64,000 nucleotides of DNA from an uncultured Clostridia bacterium. GTDB taxonomy: Bacteria > Bacillota > Clostridia > Christensenellales > UBA1242. The DNA lies in assembly GCA_934778215.1 (NCBI GenBank), contig CAKVOE010000002.1:1-64000 (forward strand), read 5' to 3'. Below, in pieces: positions 9,322 through 16,468 of this stretch (its first letter is position 1; each line of letters begins with the position of its first letter). The notes below the pieces were generated by a model. The model was not told the origin of the DNA. It was given only the letters and a program-made list of their open reading frames with translations, and ran no database searches. Made by a program: the position numbers and the translations under genes.

Positions 9322-9359
9322 AGCTCCTTATATATTTATATTTTACCAATTTAGGAGCT
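9322..9359 (-). promoter_or_regulatory. Inverted repeat able to sequester the XRE gene's ribosome site
   Basis: AGCTCCT at 9322-9328 and AGGAGCT at 9353-9359. In the minus-strand RNA the upstream copy would pair with the AGGAGCT that contains the Shine-Dalgarno sequence, a 7-bp perfect stem. It could equally be a DNA operator. Confidence 0.5.
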
Positions 9360-9429
9360 TTTACTATATTTACAACACAATACAATTATATCCAATATTA
9401 AACAAAATATATAATAACATTAAATACTA

Positions 9430-9458
9430 TTGCAATAATAACACTTTTATGGTATACT
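9430..9458 (+). promoter_or_regulatory. SigmaA-type promoter of the InlB-repeat lipoprotein gene
   Basis: TTGCAA (9430-9435), 17-bp spacer, TATACT (9453-9458). Transcription would start about 10 bases before the GGAGG ribosome site at 9471-9475. Confidence 0.75.
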
Positions 9459-9482
9459 TTATTATATATTGGAGGTATACAA

Positions 9483-10892
9483 ATGAAAAATAAAATAATA
9501 TGGCTAAGCGTATTACTCGTAATTCCACTTATAGTGCTTTGTTTTGTTTTTACAGGTTGTTCAAGTGGCAACAAAAAAGAACAAATAGGACTTTCTAGTG
9601 TGTTATCAAAACTACAAGATAGGACTGGCAATTTTAAAATTACAGGAACTGGCAATTTAGATAATGAAGAATTAAACTATCATAGAATTGTTAATTTGAC
9701 ATATCAAGTCAATTCTGTTGGCTCTTATGCTTATGATAAAAATGACAATCTGCACGACAATACAGAAAATTGGTATAATGAATGGTATTATCCTCATAAT
9801 TATAATGAAGCTTATCATAGAACAAGGACAGAAAGCTCAGTTTGGGGAAAGTGCAGTTATCAAACGACAACAAATACTAACGCTTTTTTATCTGACGCAG
9901 ATTTTAGACAAATTACAGAAGAAATGTTTTTAAACGAAGAGTACAATGTTTACATATTAAAGAACCCTTTAAATCTTAATCCTTTATGGGACGGCTGGAT
10001 AAGCGAATTAAGTTACTTAAAAATAGAAGCAAAAGAAAATGGTGCAAGTGTTGTTTTTAGGGGTTCGGGAAACATTAATACAGATACCATTGTAAATGCT
10101 GAATTTAATTTTGAAATTGAATACAATCAAGGTTCGTTTAATCCGCCAGATTGGGCTTATGAACCAAAAATATATAATACAACAATTTATAAAACAGGAC
10201 AAGGTTCAGTTGCCGGATCTGGAAATTATGAAGAAGACTCCGAAGTAACAATAACCGCCACCGCTTCTGACAATTACTATTTTTATGGGTGGCAAATTGG
10301 AAATCAACTTATAACACAAAGCACTTATACATTCAATATGCCATTAAGCAATTTAACAATAACAGCAATATTTTATGAAAAGTCACAATATACAATACAC
10401 TTGTCCAAAACTGATGGTGGCTGGGTAAATGGTAGTATGGTTTTAACAACAACGCAAACCACTAAAAGTTCATCGTTCCACGTAGATGAAGTAGTAAATT
10501 TACAAGCCAACCCCTCTTCCGGATATACTTTTGCAGGTTGGTATGTGGAGGGAAAGTTTTTCAGTTCTGAAACAACTCTATCTTTTTATATGATTGAATA
10601 TGATATGCATATTGAGGCAAAATTTTTTGAAAATTCAGCAACTATAAATCCGCCACAAGATACCTACTATAGTATTGAGGTTTTGCAAACAGGGGCTAAT
10701 GGAAGTGTGAGTTGTGGCATTACACGAGCAAAAGTTGGGACTCAAATCATAATGACCGCAACACCATACTTAAACCTTACCAAGTTTGATGGCTGGTATT
10801 ATAATGGGCGTTTATTGTCAACAAATACAACATACACCTTCACAATGCCAGCAAATAATGTAATAATTTATGCAAGATTTAGTTCTAAATAG
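9483..10892 (+). CDS. Secreted lipoprotein with divergent InlB B-type repeats
   Basis: 469 residues. The N-terminus is a lipoprotein signal: MKNK, a hydrophobic stretch, then lipobox FTGC with the lipidated Cys at residue 26. Residues ~30-230 are an unrecognised Asn/Tyr-rich domain. The C-terminal half has three repeats of about 65-75 residues, each with a GxGxV start, a GWxxxG core and a FxMPxxNxxIxAxF end, characteristic of the divergent InlB B-repeat family found in surface proteins of gut Firmicutes. It is expected to be anchored outside the membrane. It is divergent from an XRE regulator and has its own promoter and terminator, so it is a single-gene unit probably controlled by that regulator. 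Ligand unknown. Confidence 0.88.
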   Translation: MKNKIIWLSVLLVIPLIVLCFVFTGCSSGNKKEQIGLSSVLSKLQDRTGNFKITGTGNLDNEELNYHRIVNLTYQVNSVGSYAYDKNDNLHDNTENWYNEWYYPHNYNEAYHRTRTESSVWGKCSYQTTTNTNAFLSDADFRQITEEMFLNEEYNVYILKNPLNLNPLWDGWISELSYLKIEAKENGASVVFRGSGNINTDTIVNAEFNFEIEYNQGSFNPPDWAYEPKIYNTTIYKTGQGSVAGSGNYEEDSEVTITATASDNYYFYGWQIGNQLITQSTYTFNMPLSNLTITAIFYEKSQYTIHLSKTDGGWVNGSMVLTTTQTTKSSSFHVDEVVNLQANPSSGYTFAGWYVEGKFFSSETTLSFYMIEYDMHIEAKFFENSATINPPQDTYYSIEVLQTGANGSVSCGITRAKVGTQIIMTATPYLNLTKFDGWYYNGRLLSTNTTYTFTMPANNVIIYARFSSK

Positions 10893-11032
10893 ATTTACTA
10901 AACGAAAGAAACAAATGAGAATAGAGTATATAATATATCAAAGTGAGAGGAAAAGCCAATTTTAAACCCCTACCTCAACTATTTGTTATCCTCTCTGTTG
11001 CTAAGGTGGTTATACATGCTTTATAACACAAA
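10893..11032. other. Spacer with an imperfect dyad
   Basis: No gene. GAGAGGA (10945-10951) and TCCTCTC (10989-10995) could close a hairpin with a 37-base loop, and a TATAAT-like sequence precedes it near 10930. A small RNA ending at the terminator at 11033-11068 is possible but no clear -35 is present. Confidence 0.25.
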
Positions 11033-11068
11033 AACAAACTATTGATTATAATAGCTTGTTTTTTTTTG
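11033..11068 (+). terminator. Terminator downstream of the InlB-repeat lipoprotein
   Basis: Arms AACAAACTATT (11033-11043) and AATAGCTTGTT (11050-11060) with one mismatch, then eight T. A second hairpin (AAAACCC...GGGTTTT) follows at 11076-11102. Confidence 0.75.
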
Positions 11069-11104
11069 TTTTTAAAAAACCCAAGACAGGTCTGGGGTTT
11101 TCTT

Positions 11105-11149
11105 AAACAAAAAAGATGGTCTAAAAGCTAATGCTATAAGACCATCTTT
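11105..11149 (-). terminator. Terminator after tRNA-Asn
   Basis: Arms AAAAGATGGTCT (11111-11122) and AGACCATCTTTT (11139-11150), followed on the minus strand by a T run. The hairpin begins immediately at the tRNA CCA end. Confidence 0.8.
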
Positions 11150-11225
11150 TGGCTCCCCCTGTTGGACTCGAACCAACGACCTATCGATTAACAGTCGAGC
11201 GCTCTACCGACTGAGCTAAGGAGGA
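11150..11225 (-). tRNA. tRNA-Asn (GTT anticodon)
   Basis: 76 nt on the minus strand. It starts TCCTCCTTAGCTCAG, has D-arm TAGCTCAGTCGGTAGAGC, anticodon loop CTGTTAA with anticodon GTT, T-arm with GGTTCGAGTCC, and ends in AGGGGGA, discriminator G and an encoded CCA. The acceptor stem pairs with one G-T wobble. Because CCA is encoded, this tRNA does not need CCA addition to mature. Confidence 0.96.
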
Positions 11226-11264
11226 ATATTGTATTGTCTAGCAATTTCGTCTAGAACACTGACA

Positions 11265-11293
11265 ATTATACAACATATATTTTAATAATGCAA
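11265..11293 (-). promoter_or_regulatory. Promoter of tRNA-Asn
   Basis: Minus strand TTGCAT (11288-11293), 17-bp spacer, TATAAT (11265-11270), 40 bases upstream of the tRNA 5' end. Confidence 0.65.
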
Positions 11294-11319
11294 CTGTTTT
11301 TTGAAAATTTATTAAAATT

Positions 11320-12231
11320 TTAATCAATTATCTCTTTTACTCTAATTTTTATTGCCTTTGGCACTATTGAAATTGTAGAAATATTATCCTCTCTAAACTC
11401 TCCCACAAATTCTTCGCCGTCTAACGACCACATTACCTTGTTTCGGTCATATATTCGCACTTCTTTTGCGTGAATATATTGCATAATGTCCGAATTCCAA
11501 TTTTTCTTTCTAAAAATTCTAACTGCCTTAACCAGTTGAAAAAAGTGCTTTGGGTTTTTTAGCATCAATAATTCCATATATCCATCATTAAGTTTAACGA
11601 ATCCGTTGTTAAATTTTACCACCCCACCCACCGAGTGAGTATTGGTAACCGCAACAATTAAAAAGTCGTCATCAAACTCTTCGCCGTCAACATCAAATCT
11701 TAGTCGCATCTTACGATATTCAAAAAGCTCTTTTATGCCAAAAAGAACATACGCCAGCTTGCCTATTTTGTTTTTTAGTTTTTGGCTTGTAGAATAAGAA
11801 CATTTGGTAAACAGCCCCGCTGCTGCAATGTAGGTAAAATACTCATCGTTAAACTTGCACACATCTACATATTGATCGGTGCCATTAATTATACAATCAA
11901 TCGCCTTTTTGTAGTTTTTAGGTATTTTTACCGACCGAGCGTAATCATTTACTGAACCCATAGGAATATACCCCAAGGTTACACCCTTAGCCCCCTTCAT
12001 TGCACCATTTAATGTTTCGTGCAAGGTGCCATCTCCACCAACACAAACCACCAAACTGCCCTCTTCTGCACCTTTTGCAAACTCTACGGCATCGCCTTTT
12101 TTTGTTGTTAATTTTAAGTCCACCAAAAAACCAGCGTCCTCAAATTGCTTAACAATTTTACTGCTAAGTTTGGACGCTTTTTGCTTTCCAGAATTTGGAT
12201 TTATTATTAGTAACAACTTTTTTTGTTCCAT
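11320..12231 (-). CDS. YegS/BmrU-type lipid kinase (diacylglycerol kinase catalytic family)
   Basis: 303 residues, normal for the soluble DgkB/YegS/BmrU family, which phosphorylates diacylglycerol or a related lipid with ATP on the inner face of the membrane. The N-terminus LLIINPNSGK and the nucleotide-binding motif VCVGGDGTLHETLNG are diagnostic. IPMGSVNDYARS matches the family's GT-x-NDxAR block with M for the usual L/G position, and the C-terminal SLDGEEF motif is present. The start at ATG 12231 lacks an obvious Shine-Dalgarno; a promoter-like sequence lies only ~20 bases upstream, so translation may be weak. The preferred lipid cannot be read from sequence; DgkB-like recycling of diacylglycerol from teichoic-acid synthesis is the common role. 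Confidence 0.88.
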   Translation of the reverse strand: MEQKKLLLIINPNSGKQKASKLSSKIVKQFEDAGFLVDLKLTTKKGDAVEFAKGAEEGSLVVCVGGDGTLHETLNGAMKGAKGVTLGYIPMGSVNDYARSVKIPKNYKKAIDCIINGTDQYVDVCKFNDEYFTYIAAAGLFTKCSYSTSQKLKNKIGKLAYVLFGIKELFEYRKMRLRFDVDGEEFDDDFLIVAVTNTHSVGGVVKFNNGFVKLNDGYMELLMLKNPKHFFQLVKAVRIFRKKNWNSDIMQYIHAKEVRIYDRNKVMWSLDGEEFVGEFREDNISTISIVPKAIKIRVKEIID

Positions 12232-12251
12232 ATAAATAATATGTTACCACA

Positions 12252-12280
12252 ATTTAACTTTTTTTGCAAGGAAAGGTCAA
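12252..12280 (-). promoter_or_regulatory. Possible promoter of the lipid kinase gene
   Basis: Minus strand TTGACC (12275-12280), 17-bp spacer, TTAAAT (12252-12257). The implied 5' leader is only about 14 bases. Confidence 0.4.
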
Positions 12281-12292
12281 CATAAAATATAA

Positions 12293-13399
12293 TTAATCAT
12301 CTATATAATCTATTCGCATTCGCTTATGCGAAAGCCCTACCAAAAACTCGTACATACTGCACCCACACAAATCGGCAACTTCTTTTAAAGTTTGGTTTTC
12401 TCCACCGCTTGCTCCAAGTAGCGTAACTGTGCTAAAATTCTTAATTTCGTCAAATCCACTAAGGTCAACCATAAATGAATCCATACTTATTCTTCCAACG
12501 ATATTAATTCTTTGTCCATTTATCAAAACCCTTCCAACATTAGATAGCCTCCTATTTATACCATCAGCATAACCCAACGGAACAATCCCTATTTTCATAT
12601 CCTTATTTGCAATCATCGTTCTATCATAACCAATGCTTGCACCTTTGCTAACTTTTTTTATGCTAACAATTTTTGATTTTATAGAAATAAATGGTTTAAG
12701 CTTTTTAATTTTTGAGTTGTCCATTCCATACAAACCAAACCCCATTCTGACAGCATTAAAGTTTAGACCTTTATGAAAAAATATTGCGTTTGTGTTTGCA
12801 AGATGAAAGAGTAAGTTTTCGCCAAACTCACTTTTGGCAACGCTTACAAATTTTTCAAATCGTCTGCATTGATGGTGTATAAATTTTACATCTTCTTGCT
12901 TTGTGGCAAGGTGTGAAAACACTCCACAAAGGGTCAAATTTTTATTGCATTTTATTTTGCATAAAAGCCGTCTAAATTCCGAAATTTTAGAAATTCCAAA
13001 ACGGGTAAGCCCACTATCGACCTTAATTTGCACCTTTAACGGCACTTTAATCTCTTTCGATAGTTTGTTCAACTCAAAAATTGATGCTATTGTAGGGGTT
13101 AATTTATAATAAGAATATACCGATAAAAATTCTATATTTATGGGTGCCATAACAAAAATTTCTTTCGCTATTCCTAGGTTTCTCAAACTAATTCCCTCTT
13201 GCAAATTTGCCACCGCAAACGCATCAACCACACCCGCAATAATGGGTGCAACAATTTCTATCCCCACCGAATAGGCATCGGCTTTTACCATCGCAATAAT
13301 TTTGGTACCTGCATTAAGTTGCTTCTTTGCAGACCTAATATTAGACAATATTGCATTGGGGTGAACCTCAAATGTAGAAAACGAAAAGGAATCTGACAT
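12293..13399 (-). CDS. alr: Alanine racemase
   Basis: PLP enzyme that interconverts L- and D-alanine for peptidoglycan. I use ATG 13399 (MSDSFSFSTFEV) because AGGAG sits at the right distance; the frame is open to 13477 without a ribosome site. This gives 368 residues, the family length. The PLP lysine is in MVKADAY, followed by SVG where the usual text is GHG. The VDSGLTRFG motif supplies the arginine near PLP. The second catalytic base is the Tyr of IGYDRT, followed by the family block IVPLGYADG. GRISMD corresponds to GRxxMD. The KADAYSVG variation is mild and the enzyme looks intact. Confidence 0.93.
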   Translation of the reverse strand: MSDSFSFSTFEVHPNAILSNIRSAKKQLNAGTKIIAMVKADAYSVGIEIVAPIIAGVVDAFAVANLQEGISLRNLGIAKEIFVMAPINIEFLSVYSYYKLTPTIASIFELNKLSKEIKVPLKVQIKVDSGLTRFGISKISEFRRLLCKIKCNKNLTLCGVFSHLATKQEDVKFIHHQCRRFEKFVSVAKSEFGENLLFHLANTNAIFFHKGLNFNAVRMGFGLYGMDNSKIKKLKPFISIKSKIVSIKKVSKGASIGYDRTMIANKDMKIGIVPLGYADGINRRLSNVGRVLINGQRINIVGRISMDSFMVDLSGFDEIKNFSTVTLLGASGGENQTLKEVADLCGCSMYEFLVGLSHKRMRIDYIDD

Positions 13400-13429
13400 A
13401 AACTTTCTCCTACTCAAAATATATGAAAA

Positions 13430-13458
13430 ATTAGAGATTAAGTTTACGCTTTTTGCAA
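13430..13458 (-). promoter_or_regulatory. Possible alr promoter
   Basis: Minus strand TTGCAA (13453-13458), 17-bp spacer, TCTAAT (13430-13435), 30 bases upstream of the chosen alr start. Confidence 0.45.
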
Positions 13459-13460
13459 AT

Positions 13461-13495
13461 AAAAAAGTTGCATTCATTAAAAAGCAACTTTTTTT
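13461..13495 (-). terminator. Terminator after the DUF378 gene
   Basis: Arms AAAAAAGTTGC (13461-13471) and GCAACTTTTTT (13484-13494), with T run on both sides, following the stop at 13513. Confidence 0.8.
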
Positions 13496-13512
13496 GGTAA
13501 TAAATTTATGAA

Positions 13513-13719
13513 CTATTCAACGAAAATTTTACCGTGATTTTTAATTAGCATATATATTAACCAAAAGCCTGCAATACCTACAAGAGCATAAATTATTCTT
13601 GCAAAAATTCCCACTCCGCAAATAAAGGTAACAAGGTTAAAGGTAAATACGCCAACTAAAAACCAATTAGTTGTACCGATTATGCTTATAATCAGTGCTA
13701 TTAAAGTAACTATTGCCAT
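13513..13719 (-). CDS. DUF378 (YuzA-like) small membrane protein
   Basis: 68 residues, two membrane helices separated by FNLVTFICGVG. The start ISIIGTTNWFLVGVF and the internal ARIIYALVGIAG are typical of the DUF378/YuzA family, whose function is unknown. AAGGAG lies eight bases before ATG 13719. It is flanked by its own terminator. Confidence 0.85.
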   Translation of the reverse strand: MAIVTLIALIISIIGTTNWFLVGVFTFNLVTFICGVGIFARIIYALVGIAGFWLIYMLIKNHGKIFVE

Positions 13720-13887
13720 AATGTTTCTCCTTATAGCAATAGTTTAGGTAAATAACCAATTTTTATACAAAAAAATACTAGAACTTATTAAGGAATTTTT
13801 TTAATTTTAATCGTCTTAGTTTGTATTTTCAAATAAATTACTATTAGAGAATTCTATTTTTTAGAATGTTATGTTGTTAATACTTGA

Positions 13888-14754
13888 TTATTGTTCGAGC
13901 ATAGACATAAGAGTATCTTTTTCGTCTTGGTCTTTTTGTACATTGTTTGCTATAAAATCTTGAATAGCACGGCCGACAGATAAATCTTTATTAAAATATT
14001 GCTTATACACATTTATATCATATAAATCGTCTTGAGATTTTCTTTGATTTGTAAAAAATTCTAGTATTTTTCTTAAAACAAAGAAGTCTATGTCAGGATT
14101 ATCCATAAATAGCATTTCATATATGAGCGAATTTATTTTTGTATAATTCCATTTTCTAATAAAATATTGCATTGTTTGGTTTTTATAATCATCAATAGCA
14201 ACTAGACATTGATTACTATTGTCTATAAAACATTTTTTGCCATTCATATCATAAAACATATCATCATTTTCATTGATTTTGTAGTTGCCAAAGTCAATTA
14301 AGTATATTCCACCATCATATACCAAATTAGATTTTGTTAAATCTAATAGTCTTATACCCGCTTGGCTTATTAGTTCAACATCTTGTGCCAGAATAGATAA
14401 TTCTTCAATAAAATGTGATATGGGGTCGTTGAATATATTTTTTGCATTGGATATGTATTTCATTGTAAATCCAACAAGTTTATCTTCTTGAAATAATTTT
14501 TGTTTAGGCATAAGAATTCTAGAAGTTTTCAGTGAAGAAAGATAATCTAATTCATTTGCTGTTTTGTGTGAAAATCTGTAATTATCTCTAAAGATTTTAT
14601 ATGTTAGATTATCATCGTGATAAACAATTACTTCTGAACCATCAGAACTTAATAATTTTAAAGTATTAATATCAATTTTTTGACCGTCATCTGTAATAAT
14701 GTCGTCTTTTTTATACAATACAACTTCATCTGCTCTTAACTTATAATTTTCCAT
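13888..14754 (-). CDS. Divergent protein-kinase-fold protein
   Basis: 288 residues of no family I can name, but with the landmarks of a protein kinase. Candidates are: Lys53 in TYKIF (beta-3 ATP lysine), Glu68 in ANELDYL (helix C), hinge MKYI (98-101), catalytic loop LLDLTKSN with Asp138 and Asn143, and metal-binding DFG at 154-156 in YLIDFGNY. The N-terminal ~35 residues and C-terminal ~90 residues look unrelated to kinases. The usual HRD arginine is absent (LLD instead of HRD), so it belongs to a non-RD, lipid/small-molecule or atypical kinase group if active. Monocistronic, with an unusual duplicated sequence between promoter and start. TGAGG precedes ATG 14754. Activity is inferred. Confidence 0.65.
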   Translation of the reverse strand: MENYKLRADEVVLYKKDDIITDDGQKIDINTLKLLSSDGSEVIVYHDDNLTYKIFRDNYRFSHKTANELDYLSSLKTSRILMPKQKLFQEDKLVGFTMKYISNAKNIFNDPISHFIEELSILAQDVELISQAGIRLLDLTKSNLVYDGGIYLIDFGNYKINENDDMFYDMNGKKCFIDNSNQCLVAIDDYKNQTMQYFIRKWNYTKINSLIYEMLFMDNPDIDFFVLRKILEFFTNQRKSQDDLYDINVYKQYFNKDLSVGRAIQDFIANNVQKDQDEKDTLMSMLEQ

Positions 14755-14810
14755 AAAACCTCACTTTAATTAAATACTCAAATATGAGTTCACAATAGCA
14801 GTTGTAAATT

Positions 14811-14842
14811 TCGCGAATTAGATATATCGCGAATTAGATATA
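14811..14842. repeat. Perfect 16-bp tandem duplication downstream of the kinase-like gene's promoter
   Basis: TCGCGAATTAGATATA occurs at 14811-14826 and again at 14827-14842 without change. It begins within a few bases of the expected transcription start, so it may be an operator or a leader RNA element. Confidence 0.7.
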
Positions 14843-14852
14843 TTATGAAATA

Positions 14853-14861
14853 ATTATAGCA
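14853..14861 (-). promoter_or_regulatory. Extended -10 promoter of the kinase-like gene
   Basis: Minus strand TGCTATAAT: a perfect TATAAT (14853-14858) with the TGn extension and no good -35. It is about 100 bases upstream of the start. Confidence 0.5.
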
Positions 14862-14908
14862 CATTTATATTTTATTTGTATTATATTTTGAAAAATTTTC
14901 TAATTAAA

Positions 14909-14939
14909 TAAAAAAACACTACGTTTATGTAGTGCTTTT
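14909..14939 (-). terminator. Terminator after secG
   Basis: Stem CACTAC (14917-14922) with GTAGTG (14929-14934), followed by a T run on the minus strand; it follows the secG stop at 14985 after ~45 bases. Confidence 0.75.
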
Positions 14940-14984
14940 GCTAGTTTCAATTATCTTAGAACTTGTCTAGTATTTTTTTGCTAA

Positions 14985-15314
14985 CTAAATTAATCCGCCA
15001 GAATATATTGTATTTAAAATTAGGTAGGTAATGCAAAGAACCATCATTAAAACAGCATCTATAATAGTAAACTTTTTAATTTTGCCTTGCATTGATTGAC
15101 CTTTGTTGCGGTTGTAAAAGGTATCACTAGAATCGCCCGTTATACCCTGAATACCATTTGTGTTACCTTGTTGAACTAACACAGATATAATCATAAAAAT
15201 TGAACAAAGCAAAAGTAGTGCAACAACCACCGTTTTAATAATTGGGAAAGAATTAACAACCCAATTAGGTCTAACCTTATCATTTGCTAATAAACCAAAA
15301 ATATTTTGAAACAT
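14985..15314 (-). CDS. secG: Preprotein translocase subunit SecG
   Basis: Small membrane partner of SecYE. Start at ATG 15314 (MFQNIFGLL) is supported by GGAG; this gives 109 residues with two membrane helices (about 22-45 and 82-103) joined by a Gly/Gln-rich loop. The loop block VLVQQGNTNGIQGITG is the SecG signature, in which glycines and glutamines dominate. Clustering after pgk and tpiA is typical of Firmicutes, where eno and gpmI usually lie between; neither is present here. Confidence 0.92.
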   Translation of the reverse strand: MFQNIFGLLANDKVRPNWVVNSFPIIKTVVVALLLLCSIFMIISVLVQQGNTNGIQGITGDSSDTFYNRNKGQSMQGKIKKFTIIDAVLMMVLCITYLILNTIYSGGLI

Positions 15315-15379
15315 CTCGCTACTCCTTTTTAAATGTACAAGTATTATATCACACAACACTTGCTTTTTTCAACAACTTT

Positions 15380-15616
15380 TTAAACTTTTTTAATATAGAA
15401 ATAAAATATAAAAAATACAACTATTGAAACGAATGATAAAAACAAATAGGTCTTTTTTAGTGCTTTTTCTTTTGCAAAGGTTTCTTTTGCAAACATATCA
15501 ATAATAAATATGCAACTTAAAAGTGCTAAAACACATATTCCTATATATGTTTCGCTCTTTTGCTTCTCATTTTGTGCTAGTAATAATTGTATTACAGATA
15601 CAAAATTGTAAATCAT
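15380..15616 (-). CDS. Small membrane protein, unknown
   Basis: 78 residues with one helix at about 24-42 and another at 56-74, joined by a short Lys/Glu-rich segment (FAKETFAKEKALKK). AAGGGG lies upstream of ATG 15616. It sits between tpiA and secG on the same strand and is probably co-transcribed. I recognise no family. Confidence 0.6.
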   Translation of the reverse strand: MIYNFVSVIQLLLAQNEKQKSETYIGICVLALLSCIFIIDMFAKETFAKEKALKKTYLFLSFVSIVVFFIFYFYIKKV

Positions 15617-15685
15617 TTTTATTTACCCCTTATCTGCAATAAATTATAACACATATTGTGACAAATTTCAATAGTAAATTAAAAT

Positions 15686-16450
15686 TTAATCTTTGTTTGA
15701 CGCCTCAATAATTTTTATCCATTTGTCTATATTCATACTGGCACCACCAACAAGCACGCCACCCACACTGCGTTCACTTAATATTTCTTTTGCGTTTTCT
15801 TCCCCAACGCTTCCGCCATACAAGATACGCATTTTTTTAATAGGCTCTTTGCCATACATCTGGCGAAGAACTCTTTTTATGCCACTATTTACAACGCTTA
15901 TTTCTTCTAATGTTGGGGTTGGTGCTGGGTTAACTCCGTCCGAAATTGCCCAAAGAGGCTCATAAGCCACAACCACCCTTTCTGGCTCCGTAATACCCTC
16001 AAAATCTAGGGTTAATTGTTTTTTTAGTACACGGTATGTTCGGTTTTGCTCACGCTGTTTTGCAGTTTCTCCAATACATAATATAGGAATAAGCCCGCTA
16101 TCCAACGCTTTTTTTAATTTTTTATTAATCTTTTCATCGGTGTCGTTATCAAACTGTCTTCTACTGCTATGACCAATAATTACATAATCTACGCCAACTT
16201 CAGTAAGCATTTTTGCCGAAACCTCGCCGGTATATGCCCCCTTGTCTTCGTAGTGCATATTTTGAGCACCAATTCTTATAGGTGTGCCACTAACCACCTC
16301 ACACGCCTTTTGCAAAGATAAATATGCCGGACAAAGTAGTACTTCATTTTTGGTTTTTGGCATTCTCTCCTTTAATTGGGTTAAAAACTCCTCCGTTTCG
16401 CTAATGGTTTTATTCATTTTCCAGTTGCCCGCAATTAACAGTCTTTTCAT
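15686..16450 (-). CDS. tpiA: Triosephosphate isomerase, divergent active site
   Basis: Interconverts dihydroxyacetone phosphate and glyceraldehyde 3-phosphate. 254 residues, the normal length, with a good AAGGAG. The catalytic residues Lys11 (NWKMN), His94 (IGHS) and Glu164 (AYEPLWA) are present. Two usually invariant elements are changed: IGHSERR reads IGHSSRR, losing the conserved Glu (position 96 here), and the phosphate-loop start AIGTG reads AISDG. It lies directly after pgk, probably in the same transcript, so the glycolytic role is likely. Activity may be lower than usual or compensated elsewhere. Confidence 0.92.
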   Translation of the reverse strand: MKRLLIAGNWKMNKTISETEEFLTQLKERMPKTKNEVLLCPAYLSLQKACEVVSGTPIRIGAQNMHYEDKGAYTGEVSAKMLTEVGVDYVIIGHSSRRQFDNDTDEKINKKLKKALDSGLIPILCIGETAKQREQNRTYRVLKKQLTLDFEGITEPERVVVAYEPLWAISDGVNPAPTPTLEEISVVNSGIKRVLRQMYGKEPIKKMRILYGGSVGEENAKEILSERSVGGVLVGGASMNIDKWIKIIEASNKD

Positions 16451-16468
16451 AAATTAACTCCTTAAATA

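Noticed and set aside
12293..13399. Inactive alanine racemase because of KADAYSVG
   Set aside because: The PLP lysine, the arginine in RFG and the catalytic tyrosine are all present, so the change looks tolerated.
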